Notes: generated by a model not told the origin, from the letters alone. Positions 26,748 to 35,865 are shown, counted from the stretch's first letter. The stretch: DNA of 64,000 bases from DASRBN01 sp035294305 (GCA_035294305.1 DATGLD010000009.1:1-64000); one strand, 5' to 3'. Made by a program: numbers and translations.

Positions 26748-27341
26748 TTGGAAACCGTTAAGCAGTACTTCAATGAACTCGAGCAGATGATGCGAGCAAT
26801 ATCGCTGCCCCATCTTGAGCGGGTCTTCCTGTTGCTGGAAGAGGCATATTATAACGGACACCGCATTTTTATCATGGGCAATGGCGGCAGCGCGGCTACG
26901 GCCTCACACTTCGCGCTTGATCTCTCAAAGAACACGATTACAGCCGGTGCCCCACGCCTTAAAGCCATTTCCTTAACCGATCACGTGCCGTTAATTACCG
27001 CCTGGAGCAATGATACAGCATACGAACATATCTTTGCCGAACAGCTGGCGAACATGATCGAAGCTGGTGATATCGCGCTCGGTATCAGCGCCAGCGGCAA
27101 CTCGCCGAACGTCATTAACGCTATGCGCCTGGCGAAACGCACGGGCGCCTCGACAATCGGCTTGCTCGGGGCAAAAGGCGGCAAGCTAAAGGATATCGTC
27201 GATGCCTACGTGCTTGCCCCCGGTCAAAATATCGAGCAGGAAGAAGACGCGCATATGATTCTGGCGCACGTGATTACCAGGCACATGCGGGAGGTGGTGC
27301 GGGTCTATGCGCAGACACTCGCGCTGGCGGGGACGAATTGA
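26748..27341 (+). CDS. gmhA: Sedoheptulose-7-phosphate isomerase (SIS domain)
   Basis: Converts sedoheptulose 7-phosphate to D-glycero-D-manno-heptose 7-phosphate. The 197-aa SIS protein has FIMGNGGSAATASHFALDLSK-type phosphate binding near residue 40, LGISASGNSPNVI and the zinc/active-site region EEDAHMILAHVI close to the C-terminus. The start is TTG with AAGGGGGAAG upstream. It lies 32 bases after the heptose kinase gene, so they are one transcription unit. Confidence 0.92.
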   Translation: METVKQYFNELEQMMRAISLPHLERVFLLLEEAYYNGHRIFIMGNGGSAATASHFALDLSKNTITAGAPRLKAISLTDHVPLITAWSNDTAYEHIFAEQLANMIEAGDIALGISASGNSPNVINAMRLAKRTGASTIGLLGAKGGKLKDIVDAYVLAPGQNIEQEEDAHMILAHVITRHMREVVRVYAQTLALAGTN

Positions 27342-27343
27342 GC

Positions 27344-28051
27344 TCATAGTGAGAGTTCTGGACACTCGGCTCCCAGGATTCCGGCTTTAAAACTTCCACC
27401 CGCGTACTCTCCCAGCAACCCTAGCAGATCATGCAGCGCGGCCTCGATATCCTTGCGTCCGCCAGCATGGTGCGCTTCGACCGTGATAAGCGCGGCAGTC
27501 GTATCTTGCTGGGCCGCGCTCTGGTCGCTCTGCCGCCAGCACCAGCGGCGCGCGATCACCAGGCCGGTTTCATCCGAAAATACGACCTCGCCCGGCTCGG
27601 GATGGTCAACTTCGCTTTCACCCAGCGTCGTGTAGCGCTCAGAGCCGCCAGCGAAACGAACCGTGACCCCCCCTGTTAATGCCCTTGTATCGAATACCGC
27701 CACAGGCAGCGCGTAGCGAATGCTGACCAGGTTCCCAAGATCGACCAGCAAGTTGATACTGGGAATATCGCCCTTTTTGGTCAAACGGCGCAGCAAGGCT
27801 TCGGCGGCGCTACGATACTGCGTCGGGTCTACGCCGAAGCCGCGAAAAGCAGTTCGCCATGCCGCCAGCGCGGGAAGCTGACTCAAAAGAGTGTTACCGA
27901 GTCGCTCCAGCGCTAACTGCTGTTCAGCTTGAAATGCAGCCAGCAGTCCTGCCGGTGTCGGGCCATTGGTCATCTCTGATGCCAGGATGACGCCGCCAAC
28001 GACACCGGGAAAACGAGCCAGGATTTCAGCAGAATAGCGAAAGCTCGTCAT
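27344..28051 (-). CDS. B3/B4 tRNA-binding domain protein
   Basis: A 235-aa protein of the stand-alone B3/B4 group (homologous to the editing-site B3/B4 module of PheRS beta). The segment AAEALLRRLTKKGDIPSINLLVDLGNLVSIRYALPV is the family signature region. An Asp/Glu-rich part follows (EPGEVVFSDETGLVIARRW). Related proteins are thought to hydrolyse misacylated tRNA or free ligands, but function is uncertain. It starts 11 bases after the epimerase gene ends and would be cotranscribed with it. It is convergent with gmhA, with 2 bases between them. Confidence 0.85.
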   Translation of the reverse strand: MTSFRYSAEILARFPGVVGGVILASEMTNGPTPAGLLAAFQAEQQLALERLGNTLLSQLPALAAWRTAFRGFGVDPTQYRSAAEALLRRLTKKGDIPSINLLVDLGNLVSIRYALPVAVFDTRALTGGVTVRFAGGSERYTTLGESEVDHPEPGEVVFSDETGLVIARRWCWRQSDQSAAQQDTTAALITVEAHHAGGRKDIEAALHDLLGLLGEYAGGSFKAGILGAECPELSL

Positions 28052-28062
28052 CTTGCAAACGC

Positions 28063-28998
28063 CTAGAAGTCCGGGTGCTCGCGGAAGAAGTCGACGGTGC
28101 GTTCGATGCCCTGCTCTATCGATACTTCAGGCTGCCAGCCCAGGAAGCGCGCGGCCTTGTTACAATCGAAATAGGCGAGGTAGATATCACCGGGGCGCTT
28201 GGGAGCGCGCACGATCTCGGGTTCATAATGCGTTATCCGTGCCAGGCTGCGATATATTCCGTTGACCGAAGTTCCATGGCCGGTGGCAATACAGAAGATA
28301 TCGTTATCGCCGCGGTCGATTGCCAGCAGGTTGGCGCGAGCCACATCTTCGACATAGACGTAATCTTTCTGCTGCTCGCCGTCCCAGTCTATGCGGACGG
28401 GTTCGTGTTTGAGGAAGCGCCTGGCAAAGATGGCGATGACACCGGCCTCCCCATTGGGGTCCTGGCGCGGGCCGTAGACGTTGCCATAGCGCAGGGCGGT
28501 ATAGGTGAGACCGTAAGCATCTTGCCAGTAACGCAGGTAGTGTTCGGTGACCATCTTGGTAATGCCATAGGGCGACTCGGGGCGCTGGGACGTTTCCTCG
28601 TTGATGGGTAAATGCTTTGGAGTGCCATAGGTAGCGCCGGATGAGGCGAAGATGACCTTGCGCGTCCCGGCGCGTACACAGTTGGTGAGGACGTTGAGCA
28701 GACCAAGGACATTGACGCGCGCGTCGAGTTGCGGGTATTTCGTGGAGATCGAGACGCTGTGCTGGGCGGCCTGGTGACTGACGATTTCGGGCTGCACCTC
28801 ATCGAAAATGGATTGCAGGCGGGCTTCGTCGGTGATATCCGCCTGGTAGAAACGGGCCTGGGGATTGATATTTGCCTTTTTGCCTCCGCCCTCGTGCCAC
28901 AGATTATCCACGATACTGACCTCGTGGCCGGCGGCTATATATTGATCAACGATGTGCGAGCCGATAAAACCGGCCCCACCTGTAACGAGTGTTCTCAT
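28063..28998 (-). CDS. NAD-dependent nucleotide-sugar epimerase/dehydratase
   Basis: A 311-aa extended short-chain dehydrogenase. The NAD motif VTGGAGFIGSHIVD is at the N-terminus, the catalytic YGITK (Tyr-x-x-x-Lys) near residue 145 with the preceding Ser/Thr in ASSGATYG, and the substrate-binding RYGNVYGPRQDP follows. It resembles bacterial UDP-glucose 4-epimerase (GalE-like). AAAGGA lies upstream of the ATG. With the heptose and GT genes it probably supplies sugars for surface glycans. Exact substrate unknown. Confidence 0.9.
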   Translation of the reverse strand: MRTLVTGGAGFIGSHIVDQYIAAGHEVSIVDNLWHEGGGKKANINPQARFYQADITDEARLQSIFDEVQPEIVSHQAAQHSVSISTKYPQLDARVNVLGLLNVLTNCVRAGTRKVIFASSGATYGTPKHLPINEETSQRPESPYGITKMVTEHYLRYWQDAYGLTYTALRYGNVYGPRQDPNGEAGVIAIFARRFLKHEPVRIDWDGEQQKDYVYVEDVARANLLAIDRGDNDIFCIATGHGTSVNGIYRSLARITHYEPEIVRAPKRPGDIYLAYFDCNKAARFLGWQPEVSIEQGIERTVDFFREHPDF

Positions 28999-29101
28999 CA
29001 GGAAGGTATCCTTTCATCAGATTTCATACAAAAAACACAGGTCTCACCCGACGTTGTTTTGCCCAATTATAACAGTAGATGAGAGAAGCTTCAAACGTTT
29101 A

Positions 29102-29950
29102 TCACACCAGTTGTTCCAATGCAGTTTCCAGCGCCTGGGGATGTGCCAGGACGGGGAAGATATGCAATCCGGTTTCCTGATGCAAGCGATCCAGGGCGGA
29201 GCGGTCTTGAGGGTTGAGCATGGCGACGGTGAGCATGTTACGCTCGCGTCCAATAGGATAGCAATGTAATTCCTGGGCGAGTTTAGGGTTGACGATGTTT
29301 TGTACCCCATGGGGCAATTTGTTTGGTAGGAGCGTGAGGTAAGGAATACCGAGTTTTCGCGCGAGGGCCGGCAGTTCCTCATCGTTCTCCACTTGCCGGG
29401 TGGAGTGCCTGGAATGCTTGACGGTGGCCTTGCGCGCGTTTTTTTCGGGCAACAGGTCAAAACGCAGGCACGCGCTGCTGGCTTCTGCTAGAAAGTCTGG
29501 GATAGCAGAAAGGACACCGGGATAGCTACTATGGCCAATGGACATGGCGCGTGGGCGCGTCGCTTCTCTGCTATTCATGTTGTGAACCCGCCAGAGCAAG
29601 GCTTCCCATAAACGGCTCTGCACTATTTGCCCGCCCTGCTCATTAGCGCCCAACAAGAGAAAATACAGGCCCTGATCCAGCAGAAAGGCGTGATCGGTTT
29701 TACGCACCAGCGGGCGCAGGTTCTGCATGAGATGAGTGGTACTTTGCCAGGTTGAACTGGCTCGATCCGGAGCAGCCCTGTCTTCATTTTCGTATGTGAG
29801 CATGATAACTACGAGAGCCGCAGGTTGCGTATACGACGATAGAATGCGCTCAAAAGCAGCTACAATTTCAAAAAATGTATCTACCGTTTCATATACATAG
29901 ACACTCGGTGCCTGCTCCTTCACGAGAGGAGAAATAGCTTCATTGCCCAT
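29102..29950 (-). CDS. MshEN-domain protein with degenerate GGDEF-like half
   Basis: A 282-aa cytoplasmic protein. The C-terminal 85 residues (GIPYLTLLPNKLPHG, then IGRERNMLTVAMLNP, then ETGLHIFPVLAHPQALE) match the N-terminal T2SSE/MshEN domain of type II secretion and pilus ATPases, a fold known to bind c-di-GMP. The N-terminal 170 residues have a fold pattern like a nucleotide cyclase (LVVIMLTYENED, then DHAFLLDQGLYFLLLGAN, then SIGHSSYPG) but no GGDEF motif. No ATPase domain is present. The ATG at 29950 has AAGGAG eight bases upstream. A c-di-GMP receptor role is inferred. Confidence 0.6.
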   Translation of the reverse strand: MGNEAISPLVKEQAPSVYVYETVDTFFEIVAAFERILSSYTQPAALVVIMLTYENEDRAAPDRASSTWQSTTHLMQNLRPLVRKTDHAFLLDQGLYFLLLGANEQGGQIVQSRLWEALLWRVHNMNSREATRPRAMSIGHSSYPGVLSAIPDFLAEASSACLRFDLLPEKNARKATVKHSRHSTRQVENDEELPALARKLGIPYLTLLPNKLPHGVQNIVNPKLAQELHCYPIGRERNMLTVAMLNPQDRSALDRLHQETGLHIFPVLAHPQALETALEQLV

Positions 29951-30103
29951 TCTACGGCTCCTTAATATCATCCTGTGCAATAGTAATCATTATTAGGTAA
30001 TGTTACGGAGAGAACGTTGGGAAAAGAGCTTGATTGCGGTTACAATCGCGTTAAAAGAGCTTGATTATGGTTAAGATACGTTTCCCGCACAGGGTGATCA
30101 GGG

Positions 30104-31132
30104 TCAATCCGTGGCATTGCGGATGGAAAATTGCTGTAGCAGGGCATTGATGGGTTCGAGGGTAATCTCAAACTGTACTAGTAACTGGTCGGACTGCTGC
30201 ATGAGGTCAAACAAAAGGGCGGCGATGCTGGCGTCGTCCGCTTGAGAAACAGTGCGGAATGAAGGTAAAATATCGCCAAAAATGGCTCCCGCGCAGTCCA
30301 GCAAGATAGCAAAGGCGCTATCAAGCTGGGCCAGCGAGGAGGGAGCAAGCGCCGGTATATAGGCAAATTGCGTGACGAAAGGGAGGCTGCTATGATAGCG
30401 CTCTTCCCAACCTATCAGACTAGCGGTAATTGTTGTAAGAGCCTGCTGCCAGCGCTCCTGGTCGAACATATGTGGCCAGTCCTGCTCATCTGAGGGAGAC
30501 GCGAAGGAACTGAAATCCGCCGCGCAAGCCTCGCTCGCGGCCCCTACTGTTGCCCCTGATGACGTTCGTGCCTGCTCAGCACCGGCTGCAAGTATCATGG
30601 AAGTGGAGCCATCAAAAGCACCGAGGATACATTCTGCGGCATCACTGAGCAGGTGACAGAGTGGCTCCATGCGATCAAGAGCGCGATTGATGATATGGAG
30701 TTGATGCCAGTTGTGCCGGCGCGCGAGCAGGTGATTGGCAGTAAGCGGCGCCTGTGGGCCTGGTTCTGGCGCCTGCATCAAAGCTGGCAATGCCTGGCGG
30801 AAAAGGAGGTCAAAACGGGAGAACAGGTGATGGAGGCTAAAGCTGAGTACGTCCAGGTCATCAACATCGGCTTTTCCGCTGAAATAACCTACCAGTTGCG
30901 CCAGTATCACTGCCAGGGCAGCTGCGCCCTGGCGACTCCCATCGCTTTCACTTCCATTCCACCCGTTTCTCTCCACCCCTGTCTGGTTGTTATCCTCCCG
31001 AGATACCTGAACGAAATCGATGGCCTGCTCGTTTTCCAGTCGCTCCGGCGATAGGCTCCCGGCATCCTCGACAATGGCTGTACTATTGCTCTGTACGCTG
31101 TTTTCCTTAGTTCCGGTTTTCTGGCTTTCCAT
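30104..31132 (-). CDS. Uncharacterised protein
   Basis: A 342-aa protein with no family recognised. The N-terminal 70 residues are polar and likely disordered. The rest is largely helical with many Leu and Ala (two similar helical halves, near 80-140 and 225-330), no signal peptide and no membrane segment. The ATG at 31132 has GGGAGGG six bases upstream. It lies on the same strand between the Clp N-domain gene and the MshEN gene, so they may share a promoter, though the gaps are about 80 and 150 bases. Confidence 0.6.
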   Translation of the reverse strand: MESQKTGTKENSVQSNSTAIVEDAGSLSPERLENEQAIDFVQVSREDNNQTGVERNGWNGSESDGSRQGAAALAVILAQLVGYFSGKADVDDLDVLSFSLHHLFSRFDLLFRQALPALMQAPEPGPQAPLTANHLLARRHNWHQLHIINRALDRMEPLCHLLSDAAECILGAFDGSTSMILAAGAEQARTSSGATVGAASEACAADFSSFASPSDEQDWPHMFDQERWQQALTTITASLIGWEERYHSSLPFVTQFAYIPALAPSSLAQLDSAFAILLDCAGAIFGDILPSFRTVSQADDASIAALLFDLMQQSDQLLVQFEITLEPINALLQQFSIRNATD

Positions 31133-31209
31133 CCACATCCCTCCCACATAACATACTTTTTGCCAAATATCGGTGGCTTCTTACTAATTATTGTACTGAT
31201 GGGTCATAA

Positions 31210-31671
31210 TTACGATCCCTGCTTATTGTTAAGTAGCCGCAGCGTCTCTCTGCGTACCTGCTCTAGATCAAGACCCATACTTTCCAGTACGCCTGCCGCG
31301 ATACCCTGACCCTCTTCTAACAATCCGAGCAGCAGGTGTTCCGTTCCGATATAATGGTGATTCAAGCGGTGGGCTTCATCGACGGCTAATTCTACTACTT
31401 TCTTAGCTCGTGGGGTGAGACCAACCTCTCCCAGAACAATACGATCACCACGACCGATAATGAATTCAACTGCTTCGCGTACCTTCGGCAGTTCCACGCC
31501 AAGGCCCTGCAAGACTTTGGCCGCAATCCCATCGCCATCACGTACAAGCCCCAACAAAAGATGCTCCGTGCCGATATAGTTGTGCTGGAAACGCTGCGCC
31601 TCCTCCTGCGCATATGCCAGTACGCGCCTGGCCCGCCCGGTAAATCTGTCAAATCTGTCGCGATTGTGCAT
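31210..31671 (-). CDS. Stand-alone Clp N-terminal domain protein
   Basis: A 153-aa protein made only of the double Clp_N repeat found at the front of ClpC. The two repeats are plain: YIGTEHLLLGL occurs at about residues 32 and 107, each preceded by an Ala-rich helix, with RIVLGEVGLTPRAKKVVELA between them. No AAA ATPase follows. Similar proteins (ClpC-N/ClpS-like adaptors) bind substrates or phospho-arginine marks and may modulate ClpCP. GAGGAG precedes the ATG. No clp gene is nearby. Confidence 0.9.
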   Translation of the reverse strand: MHNRDRFDRFTGRARRVLAYAQEEAQRFQHNYIGTEHLLLGLVRDGDGIAAKVLQGLGVELPKVREAVEFIIGRGDRIVLGEVGLTPRAKKVVELAVDEAHRLNHHYIGTEHLLLGLLEEGQGIAAGVLESMGLDLEQVRRETLRLLNNKQGS

Positions 31672-31750
31672 TTTTCGCTCCTCTTCTCAGAACAGGCCGG
31701 TTGCTGTAATATCTACGCTTATCTAGACAGGTAATGGTGGAAGTCCGAGG

Positions 31751-31779
31751 CGAACAGGCACCAGGCACTGTTCCTACTA
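31751..31779. repeat. Dispersed ACAGGCACCAGGCRCTG repeat, copy 1
   Basis: GAACAGGCACCAGGCACTGTTC is partly palindromic and recurs, diverged, at 31972-32007 and 35861-35892. Confidence 0.5.
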
Positions 31780-31971
31780 TAATGATGCCCCGGTTCCCGA
31801 AATCGTCTCATGGGTATTATACTGTAACGTGGATATAAAACATAAATATTGATATGCGAACTCTTCATACGTCTTGCGTTGGTTATAATAGCAGCGTCGA
31901 CGAGAAACCGCGACGAAAAAGAGTGCAAGGAAGCAACTTCTGAGGCCCCTTGATCGATATAATATGCATGG

Positions 31972-32007
31972 CGGGCAGCAGGACAGGCACCAGGCGCTGC
32001 CCCTACA
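31972..32007. repeat. Dispersed ACAGGCACCAGGCGCTG repeat, copy 2
   Basis: GGGCAGCAGGACAGGCACC continues into AGGCGCTGCCCCTACA. It shares its core with 31751-31779. It lies 80 bases upstream of the ImuB-like start. Confidence 0.55.
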
Positions 32008-32087
32008 GCCCTTTAACATACGCAGGCAAAAGTGTGCTATATTGCGTTATAATACATGCAAAAAGCAGAGACAAGTTAGAAAATACG

Positions 32088-33512
32088 ATGCAACAATATA
32101 ACCTTAACATCCCAGTTCCTGATCCAATGCGTACATCGAACGGCGCTGCATCTGACCGTTACGTTACAGGCCAGCCGCCGGCTGCGCCGGATGCCGTGCG
32201 AGTAGTGGAACGCGCCCGTCTACGGCAGGGCATCATGCACGTGCGCATTCGCCACTTCTACTGCACACTTGAGGAGATGTTTGATCCTTCGCTGCGCGGG
32301 CAGAGTTTTGTAGTCGGTACGGGTACCGGGCGTCCAAATGAGCCGGGGCGCGTGATTGATGCCTCGCCTGGCGCTATGCGATTGGGCGTAAGTCCCGGCA
32401 TGCCGCTGCGCCGGGCCTATCGATTGGCTCCGCGGGCGCGCTTCCTGCCGGCGTCATATGATCGCTATCAACCGTTCCTTCATCAACTGCGCGAGCGCTA
32501 CCGCGCTTACTCACGCATTATCGAGTCGATTCCGATAGCCGACACCTTCATTGACCTGCGCGGCTGCGAACTGCCTTTCGATTCGCCTGTCTCGCTGGCA
32601 GAGCGATTGTGCGCGGAAATCGCGGAGATCGGCCTGACCGCGCTGATCGGCATCGCCAACGGTAAGGCGATAGCCGAACTGGCCGCCCTGATGAGCCGCA
32701 AGGATGGCCGGCAGGGCGTGCTGTATATTCCACCGGGACGCGAGGCCTCGTTCGTGCAGACGCTGCCGCTCTCCATGCTGCTGCAATTGCGCGCCGCCGG
32801 AACAGGTGTACCGGGCGCGCTGCCGGAGCTGGCGGAACAGGCCAATGGCAGCCACGCCTCGCGACCACCCGAAGTCGAGGGCAAAAGCGAACAATTTGAC
32901 GCGGTGGCCGTTGCTGAACTGGTTGCGCACCTCAAAGATTTTGGCATCATGACCTTCGCGCAGGTAGCGGCTTTGACGGAAGAGGGATTGCGCCGCCGCC
33001 TGGGGCACCTGGGTAGCTGGCTCTATGCCGTCTCACGGGGTGAAGATACCAGCCTGGTTGTGCCTGACGCGCCGCCGCTAAGCCAGAACGCGCGCGTGCG
33101 CTTCAATCATGCCGCCGACGCCGATGAGACATGCGCGGCCATTCGCAGGCTAGCCAACTACCTCAGCGAGCGACTGCGCGAGCAACGCCTGAAAGGGCGC
33201 ATTATCGCCCTGATGCTGTGGCCAAACCAGCTTGTGCGGCGCGAGACACGCAAACTGGTGCTGGGAGAAGATGGCGAAGAGATGGCCGTCACCTCGGCAG
33301 AAGAGACCATCGGGGGTCAGATGATTCTCTCTCGTCACACGGATGAGGCCGATGTGATCGCGCACCACGTGCTCATGCTATTCGCGCACTATCACCGTCC
33401 CGGCACACGCTACCTGCAAGTACAGGTGCGCATCGGCGATATCATCAGCGTCACCCCCGCCTACTACCCACCGCCGGTACGCAGCCGGGGCAGGGCGACT
33501 CGCAAGCTGTAA
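32088..33512 (+). CDS. Y-family DNA polymerase homologue lacking catalytic acids (ImuB-like)
   Basis: A 474-aa DinB/ImuB family protein. The fold is recognisable: an N-terminal strand MHVRIRHFYCTLEE, palm motif SPGMPLRRA, fingers ASYDRYQPFLHQLRERY, a helix-hairpin-helix at FGIMTFAQVAAL and the little-finger start. The metal ligands are altered. The first Asp is Arg (HVRIRHF instead of the hVDmDxF type), and the palm SIDEAFLD reads PIADTFID. This matches ImuB, an inactive Y-family subunit of mutasomes. No imuA or dnaE2 is in the window. The ATG at 32088 is chosen; the frame to 31950 overlaps a repeat. Confidence 0.8.
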   Translation: MQQYNLNIPVPDPMRTSNGAASDRYVTGQPPAAPDAVRVVERARLRQGIMHVRIRHFYCTLEEMFDPSLRGQSFVVGTGTGRPNEPGRVIDASPGAMRLGVSPGMPLRRAYRLAPRARFLPASYDRYQPFLHQLRERYRAYSRIIESIPIADTFIDLRGCELPFDSPVSLAERLCAEIAEIGLTALIGIANGKAIAELAALMSRKDGRQGVLYIPPGREASFVQTLPLSMLLQLRAAGTGVPGALPELAEQANGSHASRPPEVEGKSEQFDAVAVAELVAHLKDFGIMTFAQVAALTEEGLRRRLGHLGSWLYAVSRGEDTSLVVPDAPPLSQNARVRFNHAADADETCAAIRRLANYLSERLREQRLKGRIIALMLWPNQLVRRETRKLVLGEDGEEMAVTSAEETIGGQMILSRHTDEADVIAHHVLMLFAHYHRPGTRYLQVQVRIGDIISVTPAYYPPPVRSRGRATRKL

Positions 33513-33531
33513 CGGAAGTGAGGGAGATACT

Positions 33532-34380
33532 ATGCCTGACGATTCGCGCACCATCCAGCTTGGTAACGCGACGGTCACTATCATCAACGTCGGCGACCTG
33601 ACATTCAAACTTTCGGAAGTGATGAACGTTCCTGAAAGCGAGTGGCGGCCTCGCTATGCCGGCGAATTTGAAAAGCCTTTATCATTTCCCAGCCAGTCCG
33701 TACACATTGCTCTGCCAGGCGCCTCAGTGCTGGTCGATGCCGGCGATTACGCGGTCGCGGTCGCGCTGAATACGCCCTATGTGCCGCCTGGCTATACACC
33801 ACCCCCAGGCCTGATCGATCAACTGCTTGAAAGAGGCGTTGCTCCCGGTGATATCACACATGTCGTTATTACCCACCTGCACTTCGACCATTATTCGGGT
33901 ACCACAGTTGAGCGCGATGGGCAGTATGTGCCGGCCTTCCCCCATGCCCGCTACTTCGTGGGGCGAGCAGATTGGGAAGACCCCGACATCCAAGAAGCGC
34001 TGAAGGACCCTGATTCTTTAGAGAGCCACACACTAGGAGTACTGCGCACGGCAGGCGTATTGGAACTGGTCGAGGGGGATGTTGATTTGCTTCCCGCTGT
34101 TCGTATTCTTGCGGCCCCTGGCGAATCACCCGGTCATCAGATTGTGCGCGTTCATTCAGAGGGCCAGACACTTTACTGCCTGGGCGACCTTTATCATGAT
34201 CCCATCGAGATTGAACATCCGGCATGGATGGCAAGCTGGGCGAATGTCGATATGACGCTCGCCAGCCGGCAAAGGCTCGTTGGGGCAACGCTGGCCGAAA
34301 ATGCCCTGCTGCTTCCAGCGCATATGCCGCCGGGCCGCCTGAAACAGACGGCGCATGGTATCAGGTGGACAAAAGAGTAG
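33532..34380 (+). CDS. Metallo-beta-lactamase fold hydrolase
   Basis: A 282-aa MBL-fold protein. The metal motif THLHFDH (HxHxDH) lies near residue 120, with a further His in PGESPGHQIV and an Asp in LGDLYHDP, giving a binuclear site like that of quorum-quenching lactonases and related enzymes. No signal peptide. GAGGGAG precedes the ATG. It follows the ImuB-like gene by 19 bases on the same strand, so cotranscription is likely. Substrate unknown. Confidence 0.88.
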   Translation: MPDDSRTIQLGNATVTIINVGDLTFKLSEVMNVPESEWRPRYAGEFEKPLSFPSQSVHIALPGASVLVDAGDYAVAVALNTPYVPPGYTPPPGLIDQLLERGVAPGDITHVVITHLHFDHYSGTTVERDGQYVPAFPHARYFVGRADWEDPDIQEALKDPDSLESHTLGVLRTAGVLELVEGDVDLLPAVRILAAPGESPGHQIVRVHSEGQTLYCLGDLYHDPIEIEHPAWMASWANVDMTLASRQRLVGATLAENALLLPAHMPPGRLKQTAHGIRWTKE

Positions 34381-34482
34381 CTGGTGGAAGGGAAGTCCTG
34401 CGCACGTAACACAAGCCCTTTCCGGCAAAAATGGGCAATGCTACAATATGCATTAGATCATACTAGAAAGTAAAGTTAGATC

Positions 34483-35865
34483 ATGCGATCATTGCCCTTA
34501 ACAAGCGCCGATCACCGCGCCCATGTATCATTCGACTATGCTTCACCTTATCTGCGCGTCGCGCTGCTGCTGGGCAGCGCGGGCGGCTTTGCGCTGGCAT
34601 GTGTCCTTACACTTGCTCCGGCCCTGGGTATTCCATTAGATGCATGGTGGGCAGCAACAGTGCAGACCCATGGACACCTGCAACTTTATGGTTGGGCAGG
34701 ATTGTTCGTGGCCGGTGTAGCGCTCTACTTTCTGCCAAGGCTGCGTGGAACTCCGCTGGCTCGCCTTGCCCTCTTGCCCTGGATTCTGGGAGTAGAAACC
34801 TCAAGCCTGATACTGCGCTACATCAGCCAGCCTTTGCTTGCCGCGAATGGATTGTTGTCCTGGAAAATTTTGCTGGTCTTGAGTGGCGTCCTGGAGGCAT
34901 TGGCCCTGCCAGCAATCTTTCTTTTGCTCGCGCGCACAACTCTGGGCAAGAAAGCAGCGAAAAGTTCCGGAGAGGGAGTGCGTTCCATCGTTCCTTTTAT
35001 CTTTGGCGCTTTCCTGGCACTTTCCCTGGCCGGTATCCTGAATCTGGTCAATTGCGTTGTAGCCATAGCCAATAACGGCTTGATTCCGGCAACCGGGGAC
35101 GAGCTAAATATCAACCTCGGTCTATTTGGATTCCTGGTTCCGGTTGCGCTGGCGATGTCCTCGCGTATGCTGCCACTGTACGCACGCATTCAACCATTTC
35201 CGGCTAAACTGCTATGGATACTCGCCCTGAGTTACTTTGCGGGCCTGTTCTTATGGCTGCTGAGTATTCTTTTACCAGGCATACAGCTCATGGCGGTATT
35301 GAACGGCCTGGGATTGTTGGTGATCGGGTTGGTCCTGCTGATCTTTACGGGCTATTTCTTATACCTGATACGCAATCGAGCGCAGCTGCCAGCGCAAATC
35401 GTGGCCCTTGCTCCCAACCCGGAGGCGATGAAAGAGCGCGTACGGCAGAGACGACGCGAGGAACGTCGCAACTACGGGCCTTATGTTGGGCTAATCGGCA
35501 GCGCCTATCTCTGGGCATCGTTGGGAGGCGTGCTGCTGGTAATAGATGGCATAGCCGCATTATTGACCGGTACGCTGCCGGTCAGTATTGATGTAATCCG
35601 CCACAGTTTCGCGGTAGGATTTATCACCTTACTTATCTGTGGTATTTCTGTGCGTATGATTCCCGGATTCTCCAGCAAGCCTATCCGCTCCCCCATACTT
35701 GTCATGGCAACGCTTTTATTGGGTAACCTTGCTACGCTGTTGCGGGTCGGCTCACTGCTTCTAGCGCCAATACTGCCAGGTACTGCATTCTTGTTCGCGC
35801 TTTCAGGCCCAACCGGGCTGATCTTGATTCTCTGCCTGACGGTGAATCTCTGGCCGACTCTGTAG
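34483..35865 (+). CDS. NnrS-like multi-pass membrane protein
   Basis: A 460-aa polytopic protein with about 12 predicted membrane segments. The segment QTHGHLQLYGWAGLFVAGVA, with paired His, and SSRMLPLYAR resemble NnrS-family haem- and copper-containing membrane proteins tied to nitric oxide stress. The resemblance is moderate, so a related heme-copper or uncharacterised membrane family is possible. No denitrification genes are nearby. The stop codon lies inside a dispersed hairpin repeat at 35861-35892. Confidence 0.7.
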   Translation: MRSLPLTSADHRAHVSFDYASPYLRVALLLGSAGGFALACVLTLAPALGIPLDAWWAATVQTHGHLQLYGWAGLFVAGVALYFLPRLRGTPLARLALLPWILGVETSSLILRYISQPLLAANGLLSWKILLVLSGVLEALALPAIFLLLARTTLGKKAAKSSGEGVRSIVPFIFGAFLALSLAGILNLVNCVVAIANNGLIPATGDELNINLGLFGFLVPVALAMSSRMLPLYARIQPFPAKLLWILALSYFAGLFLWLLSILLPGIQLMAVLNGLGLLVIGLVLLIFTGYFLYLIRNRAQLPAQIVALAPNPEAMKERVRQRRREERRNYGPYVGLIGSAYLWASLGGVLLVIDGIAALLTGTLPVSIDVIRHSFAVGFITLLICGISVRMIPGFSSKPIRSPILVMATLLLGNLATLLRVGSLLLAPILPGTAFLFALSGPTGLILILCLTVNLWPTL

